This document shows, one piece after another, positions 41,231-51,218 of a stretch of 64,000 bases of DNA. Location: the NCBI GenBank assembly GCA_036277115.1, contig DASUNM010000002.1, positions 62,001 to 126,000 on the forward strand. Direction: 5' to 3'. This DNA is from Pyrinomonadaceae bacterium. Lineage in GTDB: Bacteria > Acidobacteriota > Blastocatellia > Pyrinomonadales > Pyrinomonadaceae. Within the stretch, counting starts at the first letter, position 1. Every line of letters begins with the position of its first letter. The position numbers and the translations under genes are program-made. The notes below the pieces were generated by a model. It did not search any database. It had not been told where the DNA came from and saw only the letters and a program-made list of their open reading frames with translations.

Positions 41231-41353
41231 GGATCTCCTTCTTCGAACCAGACTGGTGCCGTCAATCTAACGCACGCGGAGTGGCAAGACAAAGACGTGG
41301 TTTGCGAGTAATCTTGCTCAGCTTTTCGCACCAAAACCACGAAGGGGGAACAA

Positions 41354-42370
41354 ATGCGACAGATCGTGACCACCGGAAACGGTGACGTTGGAGTGATGCG
41401 CGTTGAAGAGGCGCCCGATCCAAAACCAGGTGCGGGCGAAGTCCTGATTCGCGTGAAAGCCGCCGGTCTGAACTTTGCCGACATCCTCGCGCGTCAGGGT
41501 TTGTACCCCGACGGCCCTCCCAAGCCTTGCGTAATGGGTTATGAAGCTTCCGGCATTATCGAGGACGTGGGCGAAGGTGTCGATCGAAATCTGATGGGTA
41601 AGGCCGTCATCGCAATGACGCGCTTCAAAGGTCAGGCCGAACTCCTCGTCGTTTCGGCCGCGCAAGTGTTTGCGAAACCTGACGCGCTCACATTCGAAGC
41701 AGCCGCTGCCATTCCAGTGAATTACTTAACGGCATGGGCGCTGCTAGTGACGATGGGCGGTCTGAGGAAGGACGAGGCCATCCTGATTCATAACGCGGGG
41801 GGCGGTGTTGGATTAGCGGCCCTGGACATTGCCAAACACATCGGCGCGCGCACTATCGGCACGGCCAGCCCCGGGAAGCACGAGTTTCTTTATCAGCGCG
41901 GATTGGATCATGCGATTGACTATCGCAATCAGGACTGGCTGCCGGTGCTCATGGATCTGACGGGCGGCCGGGGCGTGGAACTGGTTATCGATCCGTTAGG
42001 CGGTCCCAGCTGGAAGAAAAGTTATCGCGCCCTCCGCGCCACGGGTCGCATGGGCGTCTTTGGAATGTCGGTGGCTTCGGCTTCAGGAATTCGTGGCAAG
42101 CTGCGCGCCTTTAAAGCGATTGCGCAAATGCCCCGCTTTAGTCCGCTTGGACTGATGAACAGAAACAAAGGCGTGTTCGGTCTGAATCTGGGTCACATGT
42201 GGCGCGAAGGCGAAAAGGTGCGCGACTGGACGCAGGAGATCATGCGCGGTGTCGCTGAAGGCTGGATTCGCCCGCACGTCGATCGAGCATTTCCTTTCGA
42301 TCAAATCGCCGACGCCCACCGGCACATGGAACAGCGTAAGAACACGGGCAAGGTTGTCCTCGTGCCTTAG
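41354..42370 (+). CDS. MDR-superfamily NAD(P)H:quinone-type oxidoreductase
   Basis: Medium-chain dehydrogenase/reductase of 338 residues, without the structural-zinc cysteine cluster. N-terminal GroES-like domain (VKAAGLNFADILARQGLYPD), Rossmann domain with HNAGGGVGLAALDIAKHIGA, and an end like VAT-1/quinone reductases (FDQIADAHRHMEQRKNTGKV). It likely reduces quinones or enals with NADPH. A purine-rich GAAGGGGGAA lies just before the ATG. No functional link to neighbours is evident. Confidence 0.9.
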   Translation: MRQIVTTGNGDVGVMRVEEAPDPKPGAGEVLIRVKAAGLNFADILARQGLYPDGPPKPCVMGYEASGIIEDVGEGVDRNLMGKAVIAMTRFKGQAELLVVSAAQVFAKPDALTFEAAAAIPVNYLTAWALLVTMGGLRKDEAILIHNAGGGVGLAALDIAKHIGARTIGTASPGKHEFLYQRGLDHAIDYRNQDWLPVLMDLTGGRGVELVIDPLGGPSWKKSYRALRATGRMGVFGMSVASASGIRGKLRAFKAIAQMPRFSPLGLMNRNKGVFGLNLGHMWREGEKVRDWTQEIMRGVAEGWIRPHVDRAFPFDQIADAHRHMEQRKNTGKVVLVP

Positions 42371-42609
42371 CTTTTTACGTGACCGTCCGCTTGTGGCAAG
42401 CAGTGCAGTTTTTCGAAGTCGGCGACAGCGGATGCATAGCGGGCGCGTCCGTCTCCCACCGATTTGTGGCCACATTCAAATTCAGTCTCGCGCAAATCTC
42501 ACGAGCCGATCTCCGTCCGCATACACCTCGCAGGTGTGGGCACCCACATTGTTGCGTACCCCGCGACGGCCGAAGATTCTTCTTCACGAGGCTTTAATAT
42601 TCGACAGCG
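42371..42609. other. Intergenic region with small hairpins and a CxxCH-coding stretch
   Basis: 239 bp between two plus-strand genes. ACACCT-CGC-AGGTGT and GTGGG-CA-CCCAC (42523-42547) are small overlapping palindromes. On the minus strand a 70-codon reading frame (42375-42587) ends with KNCTACHK, a c-type haem-binding motif, but no signal peptide or other cytochrome features are seen. I treat it as a possible remnant or a chance frame. Confidence 0.4.
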
Positions 42610-43764
42610 ATGAAGACTTTCGACGTAGTGGTGATCGGAGCCGGCTTGGCAGGATTACAGTGCTCGCGCCTGTTGGCGGCGCAGGGTTTTCGCATACTGC
42701 TGGTTGATCGAAAACCGACGCTCGCGCATTCAGTACATACGACCGGAATCTTCGTGCGGCGGACCCTTGAGGACTTTAAGTTTCCCGAAGATTGCCTCGG
42801 TCCGCCCGTGCGGCACGTCACTCTTTATTCGCCGGCGCGGAGGTCGATGGAGCTTTCAAGTCCGCACGATGAGTTCCGGGTGGGCCGGATGGGTTTGTTA
42901 TACGAACGATTCCTGGAGCACTGTCTCGAGGCAGGCGTCGAATGGATGCCGGAAACTCGTTTTACCGGCCTGACTGACTCTGAAGCCGGTCGCGTTGTGC
43001 ATCTTGAGGGCCGGGGATCCACGCACCAGGTGCGAACGCGTTTGATCGTGGGCGCTGATGGCGCCAATTCGCGCGTGGCGCGCGCCCTCGGGCTCGATCA
43101 AAATCGGGAATGGATTGTCGGCATCGAGGAAGTCCTCGAGGACGTGCCGCTGGACGGCCCACCGAGATTTCACTGTTTTCTTGATCCGCGGCTGTCGCCG
43201 GGTTATCTCGCATGGGCGGTCCATGATGGAGAGCAGGTACACGTCGGCGTCGGCGGTTATTCAGCGCGCTTTGATCCGCAGGAAGCTTTGGAGGAATTCA
43301 AGGGAAGTCTGAACGGCATTCTTGATCTGAGGAATGCGAGGTTCGTGGAAAAGCGCGGCGGGCGCATACCCGTGGGTGGCGTCATGCGACGTATTGCGAA
43401 CGAGCAAGGTTTGTTGGTCGGAGACGCCGCCGGTGCTGTTTCCCCGCTGACGGCCGGTGGCCTCGATCCCTGCATGAGGCTCTCGACTTTTGCTGCTAAC
43501 GAGATCACCAACTATCTACGGACGGCCGGACGTTGTTCTCTCGCCAAATATTCCGGTGAGCAGTTTCGCGCGCGATTCATCTCGCGTCTTTGGTTGCGAC
43601 GCGTGCTCAAGACGATTAACCAACCAGCGCTGGTTGAATTGGGGTGCGGAGTAATGCGTCTGCCACTGTTGCGTTCGTTTGCGTGGCACGTCTTCTTTGG
43701 ACGCAACTCGTTTCCGGATATTGACTCAACCATCGCGGCGTCACCCGCCTCCGAACTAGCCTAA
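42610..43764 (+). CDS. FAD-dependent oxidoreductase of the geranylgeranyl-reductase type
   Basis: 384 residues. The FAD-binding dinucleotide motif VVIGAGLAGLQCSRLLAAQG opens the protein. The second FAD contact, LLVGDAAGAVSPLTAGGLDP, is near 280, and the NADH-type contact LIVGADGANSRVARALG near 150. This layout is that of geranylgeranyl-reductase-like flavoproteins that reduce isoprenoid double bonds or hydroxylate lipids. Substrate unknown. A terminator-like pair of hairpins follows. Confidence 0.9.
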   Translation: MKTFDVVVIGAGLAGLQCSRLLAAQGFRILLVDRKPTLAHSVHTTGIFVRRTLEDFKFPEDCLGPPVRHVTLYSPARRSMELSSPHDEFRVGRMGLLYERFLEHCLEAGVEWMPETRFTGLTDSEAGRVVHLEGRGSTHQVRTRLIVGADGANSRVARALGLDQNREWIVGIEEVLEDVPLDGPPRFHCFLDPRLSPGYLAWAVHDGEQVHVGVGGYSARFDPQEALEEFKGSLNGILDLRNARFVEKRGGRIPVGGVMRRIANEQGLLVGDAAGAVSPLTAGGLDPCMRLSTFAANEITNYLRTAGRCSLAKYSGEQFRARFISRLWLRRVLKTINQPALVELGCGVMRLPLLRSFAWHVFFGRNSFPDIDSTIAASPASELA

Positions 43765-43817
43765 TAAGCCGGGGTGAGCGAACAAACTCGCCGAGCTGCG
43801 TAGCAGCGGTCTTAGCT

Positions 43818-43870
43818 AAGCCCAAAGCTTCGCCTTGGGCTTAAATACAACCGTCCCGATAAATCGGGAC
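43818..43870 (+). terminator. Hairpin pair after the flavoprotein gene
   Basis: AAGCCCAA / TTGGGCTT (43818-43842) and GTCCCGAT-AA-ATCGGGAC (43853-43870) are stable stems. Neither has a good T-run, so termination or a REP-like origin are both possible. The remaining sequence up to 44054 shows nothing else. Confidence 0.5.
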
Positions 43871-44054
43871 TTCGTTGAAATACTGTCAGCCAGATCTGAA
43901 GTGATCAGCGATCAATCAAGAGCATTTAGCATCACCTAAGACTTATTGGGCGAAGCCGCAAAGTAGGACACCCCGGACACTAAACGTTTCCCTGCAAACT
44001 CTTCAGCGATTGGTGTATCATCCCGCGAAATTTTGCTGCTTCGAGGATCAATCC

Positions 44055-47000
44055 ATGACCAAGCGTCTCCTTTCCCTGCTCGTCCTGTGCTTTTTTCTGA
44101 CCACCCTGTCCGCGCAAACCAGACAGACGCCTTCGGCTGATGACTACAACGCGATTTTCAAATCGCTTAAGTGGCGCTCCATCGGGCCGTTTCGCGGCGG
44201 ACGCTCAGTGAGTAGCACCGGCGTCGTAGGCGATCCGAAGACGTACTACATGGGCACGACCGGTGGCGGTGTGTGGAAGACCGACGACATGGGCCTGAGT
44301 TGGCGGAACATTTCAGACGGCTATTTCAAGACGGGTTCAGTCGGCGCGATCGCCGTCGCGGAAAGCGATCCGAACGTGGTTTACGTCGGCATGGGTGAGC
44401 ACGCAGTGCGCGGCGTGATGACGCACCACGGCGATGGCGTTTACAAATCGACCGATGCGGGCAAGACATGGAAGAAGATGGGCCTTGATGCGACGCAACA
44501 CATCGCTCGCATCGTCATTGATCCGAAGAATCCAAACATTGTCATCGTCGCCGCGCAGGGCGCGCTTTACAGTTCTTCGAAGGAACGCGGCATCTACAAA
44601 TCAACTGACGGCGGCGCGACGTGGAAGAACGTTCTGTTCGTGAGCGACAAAACCGGCGCGGCGGAATTGTCCATGGACATGACGAATACGCGAATTCTTT
44701 ACGCGGCGATGTGGGAACACGGACGTTTGCCCTGGAAAGTCATTAGCGGCGGCCCGGGCAGCGGACTATACAAATCGACCGATCAGGGCGAGACGTGGGA
44801 AAGATTGAAGGAAGGCCTGCCGGAAGAAATGGGCAAGATGTCGATCACCGTGAGCCGTTCCAATCCGGAAAAAGTTTATGCGTTGATAGAGAGCGATTCC
44901 GACAAAGAAGCGGGTGGCCTGTTCGTTTCAAACGACGCCGGAAAGAAATGGAGCCGCATCACGAACGATCATCGTCTCGTGCAGCGCGCCTGGTACTACA
45001 TCGAGCTGTTCATCGATCCGAAAGACGAATACACCATCTATGTGTTAAGCGCGCCCGCGCTGCGATCCATCGATGGCGGCCGAACCTGGGAAACGTTGTC
45101 GGGCACCCATGGCGATTTTCACGACCTATGGATCAATCCGGACGATTCGAAGAACTTCGTCATCTCGAACGACGGGGGCGCGGCGATAACTTTCAACGGC
45201 GGCAAGACGTGGAGCACGCAGACCAATATGCCGACGGCACAGATGTATCGCATCAACGTGGACAATCAGTTTCCGTATCGTATCTACGGCGGACAGCAGG
45301 ACAACACCTCAGTCTCGATTGCCCACCGCGAACTTGGCGGCGGAGGCATTTCGACTAACAGTTGGACTTACTCAGCCGGCGGAGAAAGCGCCTTCCTTGC
45401 CTTCGATCCTGACGATCCGAAACTCGTCCTCGGGGGAAGTTATCAGGGCACCATCGAAGTGCTAAACGTGAATGCAAAAGGCGGCACCAGCATCATGGCC
45501 GCACCCATCCAGTACCTGGGAATGGACGCAAAGGATCTGAAGTATCGTTTCAACTGGAACGCGCCGATCATCTGGAGCAAGCACGAACCGAACACCTTCT
45601 ATCACGGCGCGCAGTACGTTCTGAAGACGAGCGACTGGGGCAAGACATGGAAGGAAGCTTCGCCCGACCTGACGCGTAACGAAAAAGAGAAGCAGGGGAA
45701 AGGCGGCGGCCCGTACACCAACGAAGCCGTCGGCGCAGAGAACTACGGCACCCTCGCGTACATCACAGAATCGCCGCACGAGAAGGGCGTGATTTGGACG
45801 GGCAGCGATGACGGACTGGTGTATTTAACGCGAGACGGCGGCGCTAATTGGAAGAACGTGACGCCTCGCGGTTTGTCCGAGACTCTCATCAATGCGATTG
45901 AGGTTTCGCCGTACGACAAAGCCACTGCGTACATCGCGACCACGCGCTACAAGTTCAACGATCACCGTCCGGGCCTTTACAAGACCACTGATTATGGCGC
46001 GACCTGGTCGAAGATCGACAACGGCATTCCGGCGAACGCTTTTACGCGCGTGGTGCGCGAGGACGACGTCCGCAAAGATCTGCTGTTTGCCGGGACGGAA
46101 CTCGGCGTGTTCATTTCGTGGGACGGCGGTAGAAACTGGTCACCATTTCAATTGAACCTGCCGGTTACGCCGATAACAGATCTGCGCGTGCACAAAGGAA
46201 ACCTGATCGCCGCGACCTCGGGCCGATCGTTTTGGATACTTGACGATTTGAATGTGCTGCGCCAGTACAAGAAGGACACGCCGGCTTTCAGCCTCTACCG
46301 GCCGGCGAACCCCTATGTCGTAAATGGCTCCAGCGAACAGGATGGCACCAGCGAAGATTTCACCGGCGCTAACACCTTCCGTGGCGTGAATCCGGCCACG
46401 GGCGTAGTCATTCATTATCACCTGCCAGAGTTGAAAAAGGATGAGCACATCTCGCTCGAGATCAAAGACGCCGAGGGCAATCTCGTGCGCACTCTTTCTT
46501 CCAAAGGCGATGAGAAATTCAGGCGCTGGGACGGCGGTCCACGAGCCGAACCACTGCTTCCAAAAAAGCAGGGCCTGAACCGTTTCGTTTGGGACACGCG
46601 TTACGCGACGATGCCGGGCATTCCAGGCGTTTACATCGAAGCCGGCTATGCAGGACACAAAGCTCCACCGGGCAGATACTCGCTCACGTTGAAGAGTGGC
46701 AGCCAGACTCTCTCGACTGAAGTCGAGATCCTCGCGAACCCGCTCTATCCGACTGACGCGGCGACGTACCGCGAGTACCACAGCACCATGTTGAGCATGG
46801 AAACTGAATTGGCGACCATGCATCGAATGGTGAACGACCTCTACGAGAAACAGAAACAGTTAGAGTCCCTCATCAACTCGATTCCCTCCGGCGACAAGTA
46901 CGCGGCAATTAAGAAGGAGAGCGAAGCGCTTCTCCGGAAGATGAAAGCGTGGGACGAAGAGATGGTGCAGCGTAAATCGAAGGCGTACGACGACGTCGAG

Positions 47001-47219
47001 AACTTTCCGAACAAGTTCACCGCCAATTATCTTTTCATGATCAATGCGACGGAGAGCGACATACCCAGAGTCAATCAACCGTCGCTCGATCGGATGAGAG
47101 AGTTGAACGCGCAGTGGGCTTCATTGAAAGCCCGAGCCACCGAAATTCTCGACCGAGACATTCCTGCACTGAACAAGCGCATGTGGGACGCGGGATTAGG
47201 AGCGATCTGGAAGTTTTAG
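44055..47219 (+). CDS. Large exported BNR/sortilin-like (VPS10) beta-propeller protein
   Basis: 1054 residues from the ATG at 44055; a longer reading from 44010 would add 15 residues before a clear signal peptide ([20 protein letters not shown]). Multiple Asp-box repeats (S-x-D-x-G-x-T-W) are visible: [55 protein letters not shown]. They imply two beta-propellers over residues 40-750. A fibronectin-like region and a C-terminal coiled coil follow. Such proteins are common in Acidobacteriota and Bacteroidota and are often annotated as glycosyl hydrolases, without proven substrate. Confidence 0.92.
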   Translation: MTKRLLSLLVLCFFLTTLSAQTRQTPSADDYNAIFKSLKWRSIGPFRGGRSVSSTGVVGDPKTYYMGTTGGGVWKTDDMGLSWRNISDGYFKTGSVGAIAVAESDPNVVYVGMGEHAVRGVMTHHGDGVYKSTDAGKTWKKMGLDATQHIARIVIDPKNPNIVIVAAQGALYSSSKERGIYKSTDGGATWKNVLFVSDKTGAAELSMDMTNTRILYAAMWEHGRLPWKVISGGPGSGLYKSTDQGETWERLKEGLPEEMGKMSITVSRSNPEKVYALIESDSDKEAGGLFVSNDAGKKWSRITNDHRLVQRAWYYIELFIDPKDEYTIYVLSAPALRSIDGGRTWETLSGTHGDFHDLWINPDDSKNFVISNDGGAAITFNGGKTWSTQTNMPTAQMYRINVDNQFPYRIYGGQQDNTSVSIAHRELGGGGISTNSWTYSAGGESAFLAFDPDDPKLVLGGSYQGTIEVLNVNAKGGTSIMAAPIQYLGMDAKDLKYRFNWNAPIIWSKHEPNTFYHGAQYVLKTSDWGKTWKEASPDLTRNEKEKQGKGGGPYTNEAVGAENYGTLAYITESPHEKGVIWTGSDDGLVYLTRDGGANWKNVTPRGLSETLINAIEVSPYDKATAYIATTRYKFNDHRPGLYKTTDYGATWSKIDNGIPANAFTRVVREDDVRKDLLFAGTELGVFISWDGGRNWSPFQLNLPVTPITDLRVHKGNLIAATSGRSFWILDDLNVLRQYKKDTPAFSLYRPANPYVVNGSSEQDGTSEDFTGANTFRGVNPATGVVIHYHLPELKKDEHISLEIKDAEGNLVRTLSSKGDEKFRRWDGGPRAEPLLPKKQGLNRFVWDTRYATMPGIPGVYIEAGYAGHKAPPGRYSLTLKSGSQTLSTEVEILANPLYPTDAATYREYHSTMLSMETELATMHRMVNDLYEKQKQLESLINSIPSGDKYAAIKKESEALLRKMKAWDEEMVQRKSKAYDDVENFPNKFTANYLFMINATESDIPRVNQPSLDRMRELNAQWASLKARATEILDRDIPALNKRMWDAGLGAIWKF

Positions 47220-47300
47220 GTTTTTCGCGCCCTCAGGCCCCAAATCCCGTCTGCGTTTTGCCGCGGCATCTAAATTGCGGACAATAGCCCAGAACGCTAT

Positions 47301-48182
47301 TTGCCGTTGAAAACGAGACACTACGTTTGGCTTATTCTGGCCGTGCTTCTGGGCACGGCCTTGAATTCGTTTGCGCAAACACCGCAGTCGCCACTGCCGC
47401 CGCCCACTGGCTATGTCAACGATTACGTTGGCGCCATCGATCGCACGACAAAGAGTGAACTGGAAGCGACGCTCACGAATTTGGATCGCCAGCAGGGAAT
47501 TCAGTTCGCCGTCGCGGTCGTCGAGACTGCGGGCGGTCAGACTATCTTTGACTACTCGCTTGCCGTCGCGCGTGGCTGGGGCTTGGGTTCGAAGGATACC
47601 CAGAAGCCCAGCCTTCTCCTGGTTGTCGCTCTCAAAGATCGAAATGCCTTCACGCAGATCAGCCGTCACCTTGAAGGCGACATTCCGGATGGACTCGCCG
47701 GGCAGATTCAGCGCGAGAAGATCATCCCCGCCTTTCGTGCGGGTGAGTACGGCCGCGGGATACGAGACACGATCTACGAATACATCAGGACAGTGGCGCG
47801 GAAACAGGGATTCAGTACCGACAAGATTTTTCCTGCCGGAACCACCTCGCAGCCACCGGTTCGCGCGGCGCGTCCGCAGACGAACAGATGCATGTCGATC
47901 ATCGTCATCGGCGTCATCGTGATCGTCGTACTCGCGCTTCTCGCCGCGGCGCGTAGAGGCGGAAGAGGCGGGCCCGGAAGCGGCGGCGGCAGCGGCTGGC
48001 TCGGGTGGATGGTCTTGAGCATGCTGCTCAGTGGCCGCGGGGGTTCAAGCTCGAGTGGCTGGTCGGGCGGCGGATTTGGCGGGTTTGGCGGGGGCGGAGG
48101 CGGCGGCGGTGGAGGCGGCGGCTTCGGTGGCTTCGGCGGCGGCGGAGATTTTGGCGGCGGGGGAGCCGGAGTTAGCTGGTAA
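47301..48182 (+). CDS. TPM-domain protein with glycine-rich tail (YgcG-like)
   Basis: 293 residues with a TTG start (another TTG two codons later is possible; no ATG fits). Signal peptide (TRHYVWLILAVLLGTALNS) is followed by the TPM domain at about 35-160 (GYVNDYVGAIDRTTKSELEA, LEGDIPDGLAGQIQREKIIP). A transmembrane segment lies at about 197-215. The last 60 residues are almost all Gly, Phe and Ser with a terminal Trp. The domain acts as a periplasmic phosphatase-like module in other bacteria. Paired with a LemA gene 76 bp downstream, as is frequent for this family. Confidence 0.9.
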   Translation: MPLKTRHYVWLILAVLLGTALNSFAQTPQSPLPPPTGYVNDYVGAIDRTTKSELEATLTNLDRQQGIQFAVAVVETAGGQTIFDYSLAVARGWGLGSKDTQKPSLLLVVALKDRNAFTQISRHLEGDIPDGLAGQIQREKIIPAFRAGEYGRGIRDTIYEYIRTVARKQGFSTDKIFPAGTTSQPPVRAARPQTNRCMSIIVIGVIVIVVLALLAAARRGGRGGPGSGGGSGWLGWMVLSMLLSGRGGSSSSGWSGGGFGGFGGGGGGGGGGGGFGGFGGGGDFGGGGAGVSW

Positions 48183-48258
48183 TCATTACGACACGAATTC
48201 GCGTCGTTTACAGCAAATACAGCGGTTAAGTTAAGCTACATCAAAAGGAGATTCGCAA

Positions 48259-48876
48259 ATGGGTAAGAAAGTTGGTCTGATCGTTCTGGGTGTCATCGTG
48301 GTGGTCGGGCTGATCCTCGCCATCTGGGGAATTGGCAGCTACAACGGACTGGTAACGAAGAGGCAGAATGTGGATGCTCAGTGGGCCGAGGTGCAGAACC
48401 AAATGCAGAGGCGGGCTGATTTGATTCCAAATATCGTAGCCACGGTCAAAGGCATTGCTGGTCTCGAAGAGCGAGTATTCACGCGAATCGCCGAAGCGCG
48501 CTCGCAACTGCTCTCGACGATTCAGAATCCGAACGCCACCACGGAACAGAAGATCGCCGCCGATCAGAATTTGACCACCGCGATGCGCGATGGAGGCCTG
48601 CTGGGCACAGGTGGCCGCTTTCTGATGATCACCGAGAATTATCCGCAGTTGAAATCTAATGAAAATTTTCTTCGATTGCAGGATGAATTGGCCGGGACCG
48701 AAAACCGGCTGGCCACATCCCGGCGCGACTACACTCTGGCGGCGCAGGATTACAACACATCGCGAAGCAGATTTCCGACCGTGCTGATTGCCGGGCTACT
48801 GGGATTTCCAGCGCAGCCGTACTTTCAAGCGGATCCGGGAGCGCAACGCGCGCCGACGGTCGATTTCAGCAAGTAG
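48259..48876 (+). CDS. lemA: LemA-family protein
   Basis: 205 residues. A single N-terminal membrane anchor ([20 protein letters not shown]) is followed by the LemA signature [20 protein letters not shown] and [18 protein letters not shown], then a long helical hairpin. The C-terminus holds [19 protein letters not shown], typical of the family. A good AAAGGAG ribosome-binding site precedes the ATG. LemA proteins are inner-membrane proteins of unclear function; the TPM partner is adjacent. Confidence 0.95.
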   Translation: MGKKVGLIVLGVIVVVGLILAIWGIGSYNGLVTKRQNVDAQWAEVQNQMQRRADLIPNIVATVKGIAGLEERVFTRIAEARSQLLSTIQNPNATTEQKIAADQNLTTAMRDGGLLGTGGRFLMITENYPQLKSNENFLRLQDELAGTENRLATSRRDYTLAAQDYNTSRSRFPTVLIAGLLGFPAQPYFQADPGAQRAPTVDFSK

Positions 48877-48892
48877 CCGCAAAGGGCCGAAT

Positions 48893-48980
48893 GTTTAGAG
48901 GCGGCGTGCTATGCGTATTTAACGTTTAGAGGCGGCTACCGCTCGCCGAGTAGAGTCGGGCAAGTAGCCCGGCTCTAAAC
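48893..48980. repeat. Inverted repeat, GTTTAGAGGCGG family, copy 2
   Basis: GTTTAGAGGCGGC occurs twice in direct orientation (48893 and about 48933), closed by GCCCGGCTCTAAAC (to 48980) in inverse orientation. Related to 9828-9894. Confidence 0.75.
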
Positions 48981-48997
48981 GACGACGGGTTCCCTGG

Positions 48998-49735
48998 ATG
49001 ACTATGGCCGAAGAGACAAATTCTAAGGTTCTTCAGCGGTTGGTCGAAGACTTAATCGCCGCGCACGGGCAGAACCTCGCTTCAATCACGGTGTATGGCT
49101 CAACTGCGGTTGAAGAAACAACTGACGACCGCGCACATCACAACGTGCTGGTGGTACTGCGTCGAGTGGCTGTAGAAGACCTGCAGCGATCAGTTGAGCC
49201 GGAACGCGTCTGGACGAAAGCGAGGCAGCCACTGCCTGTCTATTTCTCGCTCGATGAATTGCAACGCGCGGCTGACGTTTTTCCCATTGAGTTTCTGCAA
49301 ATGCAGAAGGCGCGGCGGGTGCTACACGGGTCAGATCCGTTGGAGTTAGTCGAGACTTCGGACGCCAACCTGCGTCACCAGCTTGAATACGAACTCAGAA
49401 CGAAGTTTCTCCAGCTGCGGCGGCTCTATTTTCCCGCGTCACAGTCAGCGGAAAAGCTGGCCGCGCTGATGGTCGAAAGCCTGTCCAGTTTCGCAGCTCT
49501 GTTTCGGGCGGTGTTGATGCTGCGGGGCAGGGAAGTTCCCGTCGCCAAACGGGACGCGATCCATGCCACGGCAAATGAGTTGGGTCTGGATGTGGCGCCG
49601 TTTGACCGGATTCTCGAACTCAGCGGTTCGCCAAAAGCGAAACTAAATGAAGCTGAGGCAAACGAGCTCTTCGGCGCGTACCTCACGCAACTCGAACGCG
49701 TCATTGACGCCGTCGATCAAATCCCGGGTCATTAA
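48998..49735 (+). CDS. Nucleotidyltransferase-like protein
   Basis: 245 residues. The segment LASITVYGSTAVEETTDDRA resembles the GS motif of the nucleotidyltransferase fold, but the Asp-x-Asp that normally follows is replaced (HHNVLVVLRR), so catalysis is doubtful. The C-terminal half (about 110-240) is helical, like HEPN/substrate-binding domains of such proteins. No neighbour suggests a toxin-antitoxin pair. Function unknown. Confidence 0.75.
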   Translation: MTMAEETNSKVLQRLVEDLIAAHGQNLASITVYGSTAVEETTDDRAHHNVLVVLRRVAVEDLQRSVEPERVWTKARQPLPVYFSLDELQRAADVFPIEFLQMQKARRVLHGSDPLELVETSDANLRHQLEYELRTKFLQLRRLYFPASQSAEKLAALMVESLSSFAALFRAVLMLRGREVPVAKRDAIHATANELGLDVAPFDRILELSGSPKAKLNEAEANELFGAYLTQLERVIDAVDQIPGH

Positions 49736-49744
49736 CTTCTCTTC

Positions 49745-49784
49745 TTATTGTTTTAGCAGGCGAGTTATTGTTTTAGCAGGCGAG
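49745..49784. repeat. Perfect tandem duplication of 20 bp beside tRNA-Gln
   Basis: TTATTGTTTTAGCAGGCGAG occurs twice without a gap (49745-49764, 49765-49784), ending 4 bp from the tRNA 3' CCA. Confidence 0.9.
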
Positions 49785-49788
49785 AAAT

Positions 49789-49862
49789 TGGCTGGGAGGC
49801 AGGGACTCGAACCCCGATAGCCAGATCCAGAGTCTGGTGTCTTACCATTGGACGACCTCCCA
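49789..49862 (-). tRNA. tRNA-Gln (anticodon CTG)
   Basis: On the minus strand: acceptor TGGGAGG, D loop with AATGGTAAGAC, anticodon stem CCAGA, loop CTCTGGA, stem TCTGG, T loop GTTCGAGTC, 3' acceptor CCTCCCA, discriminator G and encoded CCA. 74 nt. Standard cloverleaf throughout. Confidence 0.95.
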
Positions 49863-50159
49863 GCAGCGAAATCGAATTTACAAGCGCCACGCTGCCAAAG
49901 TCAAACCACTTGCATTACAGCGCACCGACGCACCGTGGAGTTACTCACGGCGGTCCTTTTCGGCCGGCGCTTAGCGCGCGTGGCGCGCGCGTACCTGTGG
50001 CTCGCATAATTCCTTGCGAAATGTGCGCGGTTGCGAGGTCACAGTGCGTGAAAAAAGTCTTGCGCGTTAGACCGACAATCAGCAGAATGAGGTGGCGGCA
50101 CCCTCATCGATTTTGCCGACTCTTCACGGTCGTCGACTTCAAAGGTTCTACCCCGACAA

Positions 50160-50456
50160 ATGAGCCAAACAGAATCCCCCGACACCGAATTGGACCGCTT
50201 GCGGGTCACTGTTCAAGATTACGAAAACAGACTCTCCGAGGCGGCCACGTTAGTCGCGCACGTCAGGCATGAGATTAACAATCCACTGGCAGCTTTGTTG
50301 GGCCAGGCGCAGTTGCTTTTGCGTGAAGAAGACCTGAGCGAGAAGTCGCGGCGGCGCGCGGAAACTATCGAGAGTCAGGCGAAGAGGATCGAACAAATAG
50401 TGGGAGAGCTTCGGGCGGTGCAGGCGCCATCCACTGCACTCAACAATCAAAGCTAG
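50160..50456 (+). CDS. Stand-alone HisKA (phosphoacceptor) mini-protein
   Basis: 98 residues. A coiled-coil opening (TELDRLRVTVQDYENRLSEA) leads to an H-box like those of histidine kinases, VRHEINNPLAALLGQAQLLL, and then the second helix of the dimerisation domain (KSRRRAETIESQAKRIEQIV). The stop follows immediately; no ATP-binding domain is encoded downstream, where the pirin gene begins on the other strand. This could be a phosphotransfer protein or a truncated kinase. No sensor domain. No partner response regulator in the window. The 297 bp upstream show no other gene. Confidence 0.75.
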   Translation: MSQTESPDTELDRLRVTVQDYENRLSEAATLVAHVRHEINNPLAALLGQAQLLLREEDLSEKSRRRAETIESQAKRIEQIVGELRAVQAPSTALNNQS

Positions 50457-50468
50457 CCCCCGGCGTAC

Positions 50469-51167
50469 TTAAGCGAGATCAAACAGGAGCACTTCCGCTC
50501 CGTCGTTAGCCGCGAGTCGCAATTGATTTTCGTTGCTGACCGCGGCGCCGTCGCCTTGCTTTAACTCGTGCCCGTTGACGTTAAGGTTTCCGCGCGCGAC
50601 TTGAATCCAGGCGTAACGTTTGTCGGCTAGCGTGTGCTCAATCGATGAGCCGGGTGGGAAGATCGTCGCATACAGACGCGCGTCCTGCTGAATCGTGACT
50701 GAGCCGTCGCGACCGTCTTCGGATGCCACCAGGCGCAAGCCTCCGCTGCGTTCTTCTTCCGAAAAGAATTTCTGTTCGTAGCCTGGCGGCAGATTTCGCG
50801 CCCGCGGCATAATCCAAATTTGCAGCAGGTGCACCGCCTCAGTCGCTGACGGATTGAATTCGCTGTGCGCGACACCGGTGCCGGCGCTCATGCGCTGCAC
50901 ATCGCCGGGACGAATTACTGAACCATTCCCCATGCTGTCGCGATGCTCCAGCTCGCCTGAGAGGATGTACGTGATGATTTCCATGTCGCGGTGCGAGTGC
51001 GTCGGAAAACCCTTCGCCGTGGCGACCCGATCTTCGTTGATGACGCGCAAGCTGCGAAAATGCGTATGCGCGGGATCGTAATACTGATCGAACGAGAAGG
51101 TGTGATAAGTGTCGAGCCAGCCGAGATCAAAATGGCCGCGTTCTTCTGATTTGCGAATTTTAATCAT
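50469..51167 (-). CDS. Pirin-family protein (quercetin-dioxygenase-like cupin)
   Basis: 232 residues from the ATG at 51167 ([20 protein letters not shown]). An upstream ATG would start inside a palindromic repeat. The bicupin pattern is present: [20 protein letters not shown] with the metal-binding His-x-His and Glu, and HSEFNPS in the first cupin. YhhW-like members oxidise quercetin in vitro; the physiological role is unclear. Last of a four-gene minus-strand series. Confidence 0.93.
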   Translation of the reverse strand: MIKIRKSEERGHFDLGWLDTYHTFSFDQYYDPAHTHFRSLRVINEDRVATAKGFPTHSHRDMEIITYILSGELEHRDSMGNGSVIRPGDVQRMSAGTGVAHSEFNPSATEAVHLLQIWIMPRARNLPPGYEQKFFSEEERSGGLRLVASEDGRDGSVTIQQDARLYATIFPPGSSIEHTLADKRYAWIQVARGNLNVNGHELKQGDGAAVSNENQLRLAANDGAEVLLFDLA

Positions 51168-51170
51168 GAT

Positions 51171-51217
51171 GGAGCGCCCGCATCCCTGCGGGCGGAGCGC
51201 AGGCATCTTGCCTGCGA
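51171..51217. repeat. Tandem small hairpins between pirin and the P-loop gene
   Basis: CCCGC-ATCCCT-GCGGG and CGCAGGC-ATCTT-GCCTGCG lie in tandem, each preceded by GGAGCGC. They are the 5' leader of the pirin gene. REP-like. Confidence 0.7.
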
Positions 51218-51218
51218 A

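Noticed and set aside
43616-43825. Minus-strand 69-codon gene after the flavoprotein
   Set aside because: Half lies antisense to the flavoprotein gene and the rest in a hairpin-rich spacer; no motif or ribosome-binding site.
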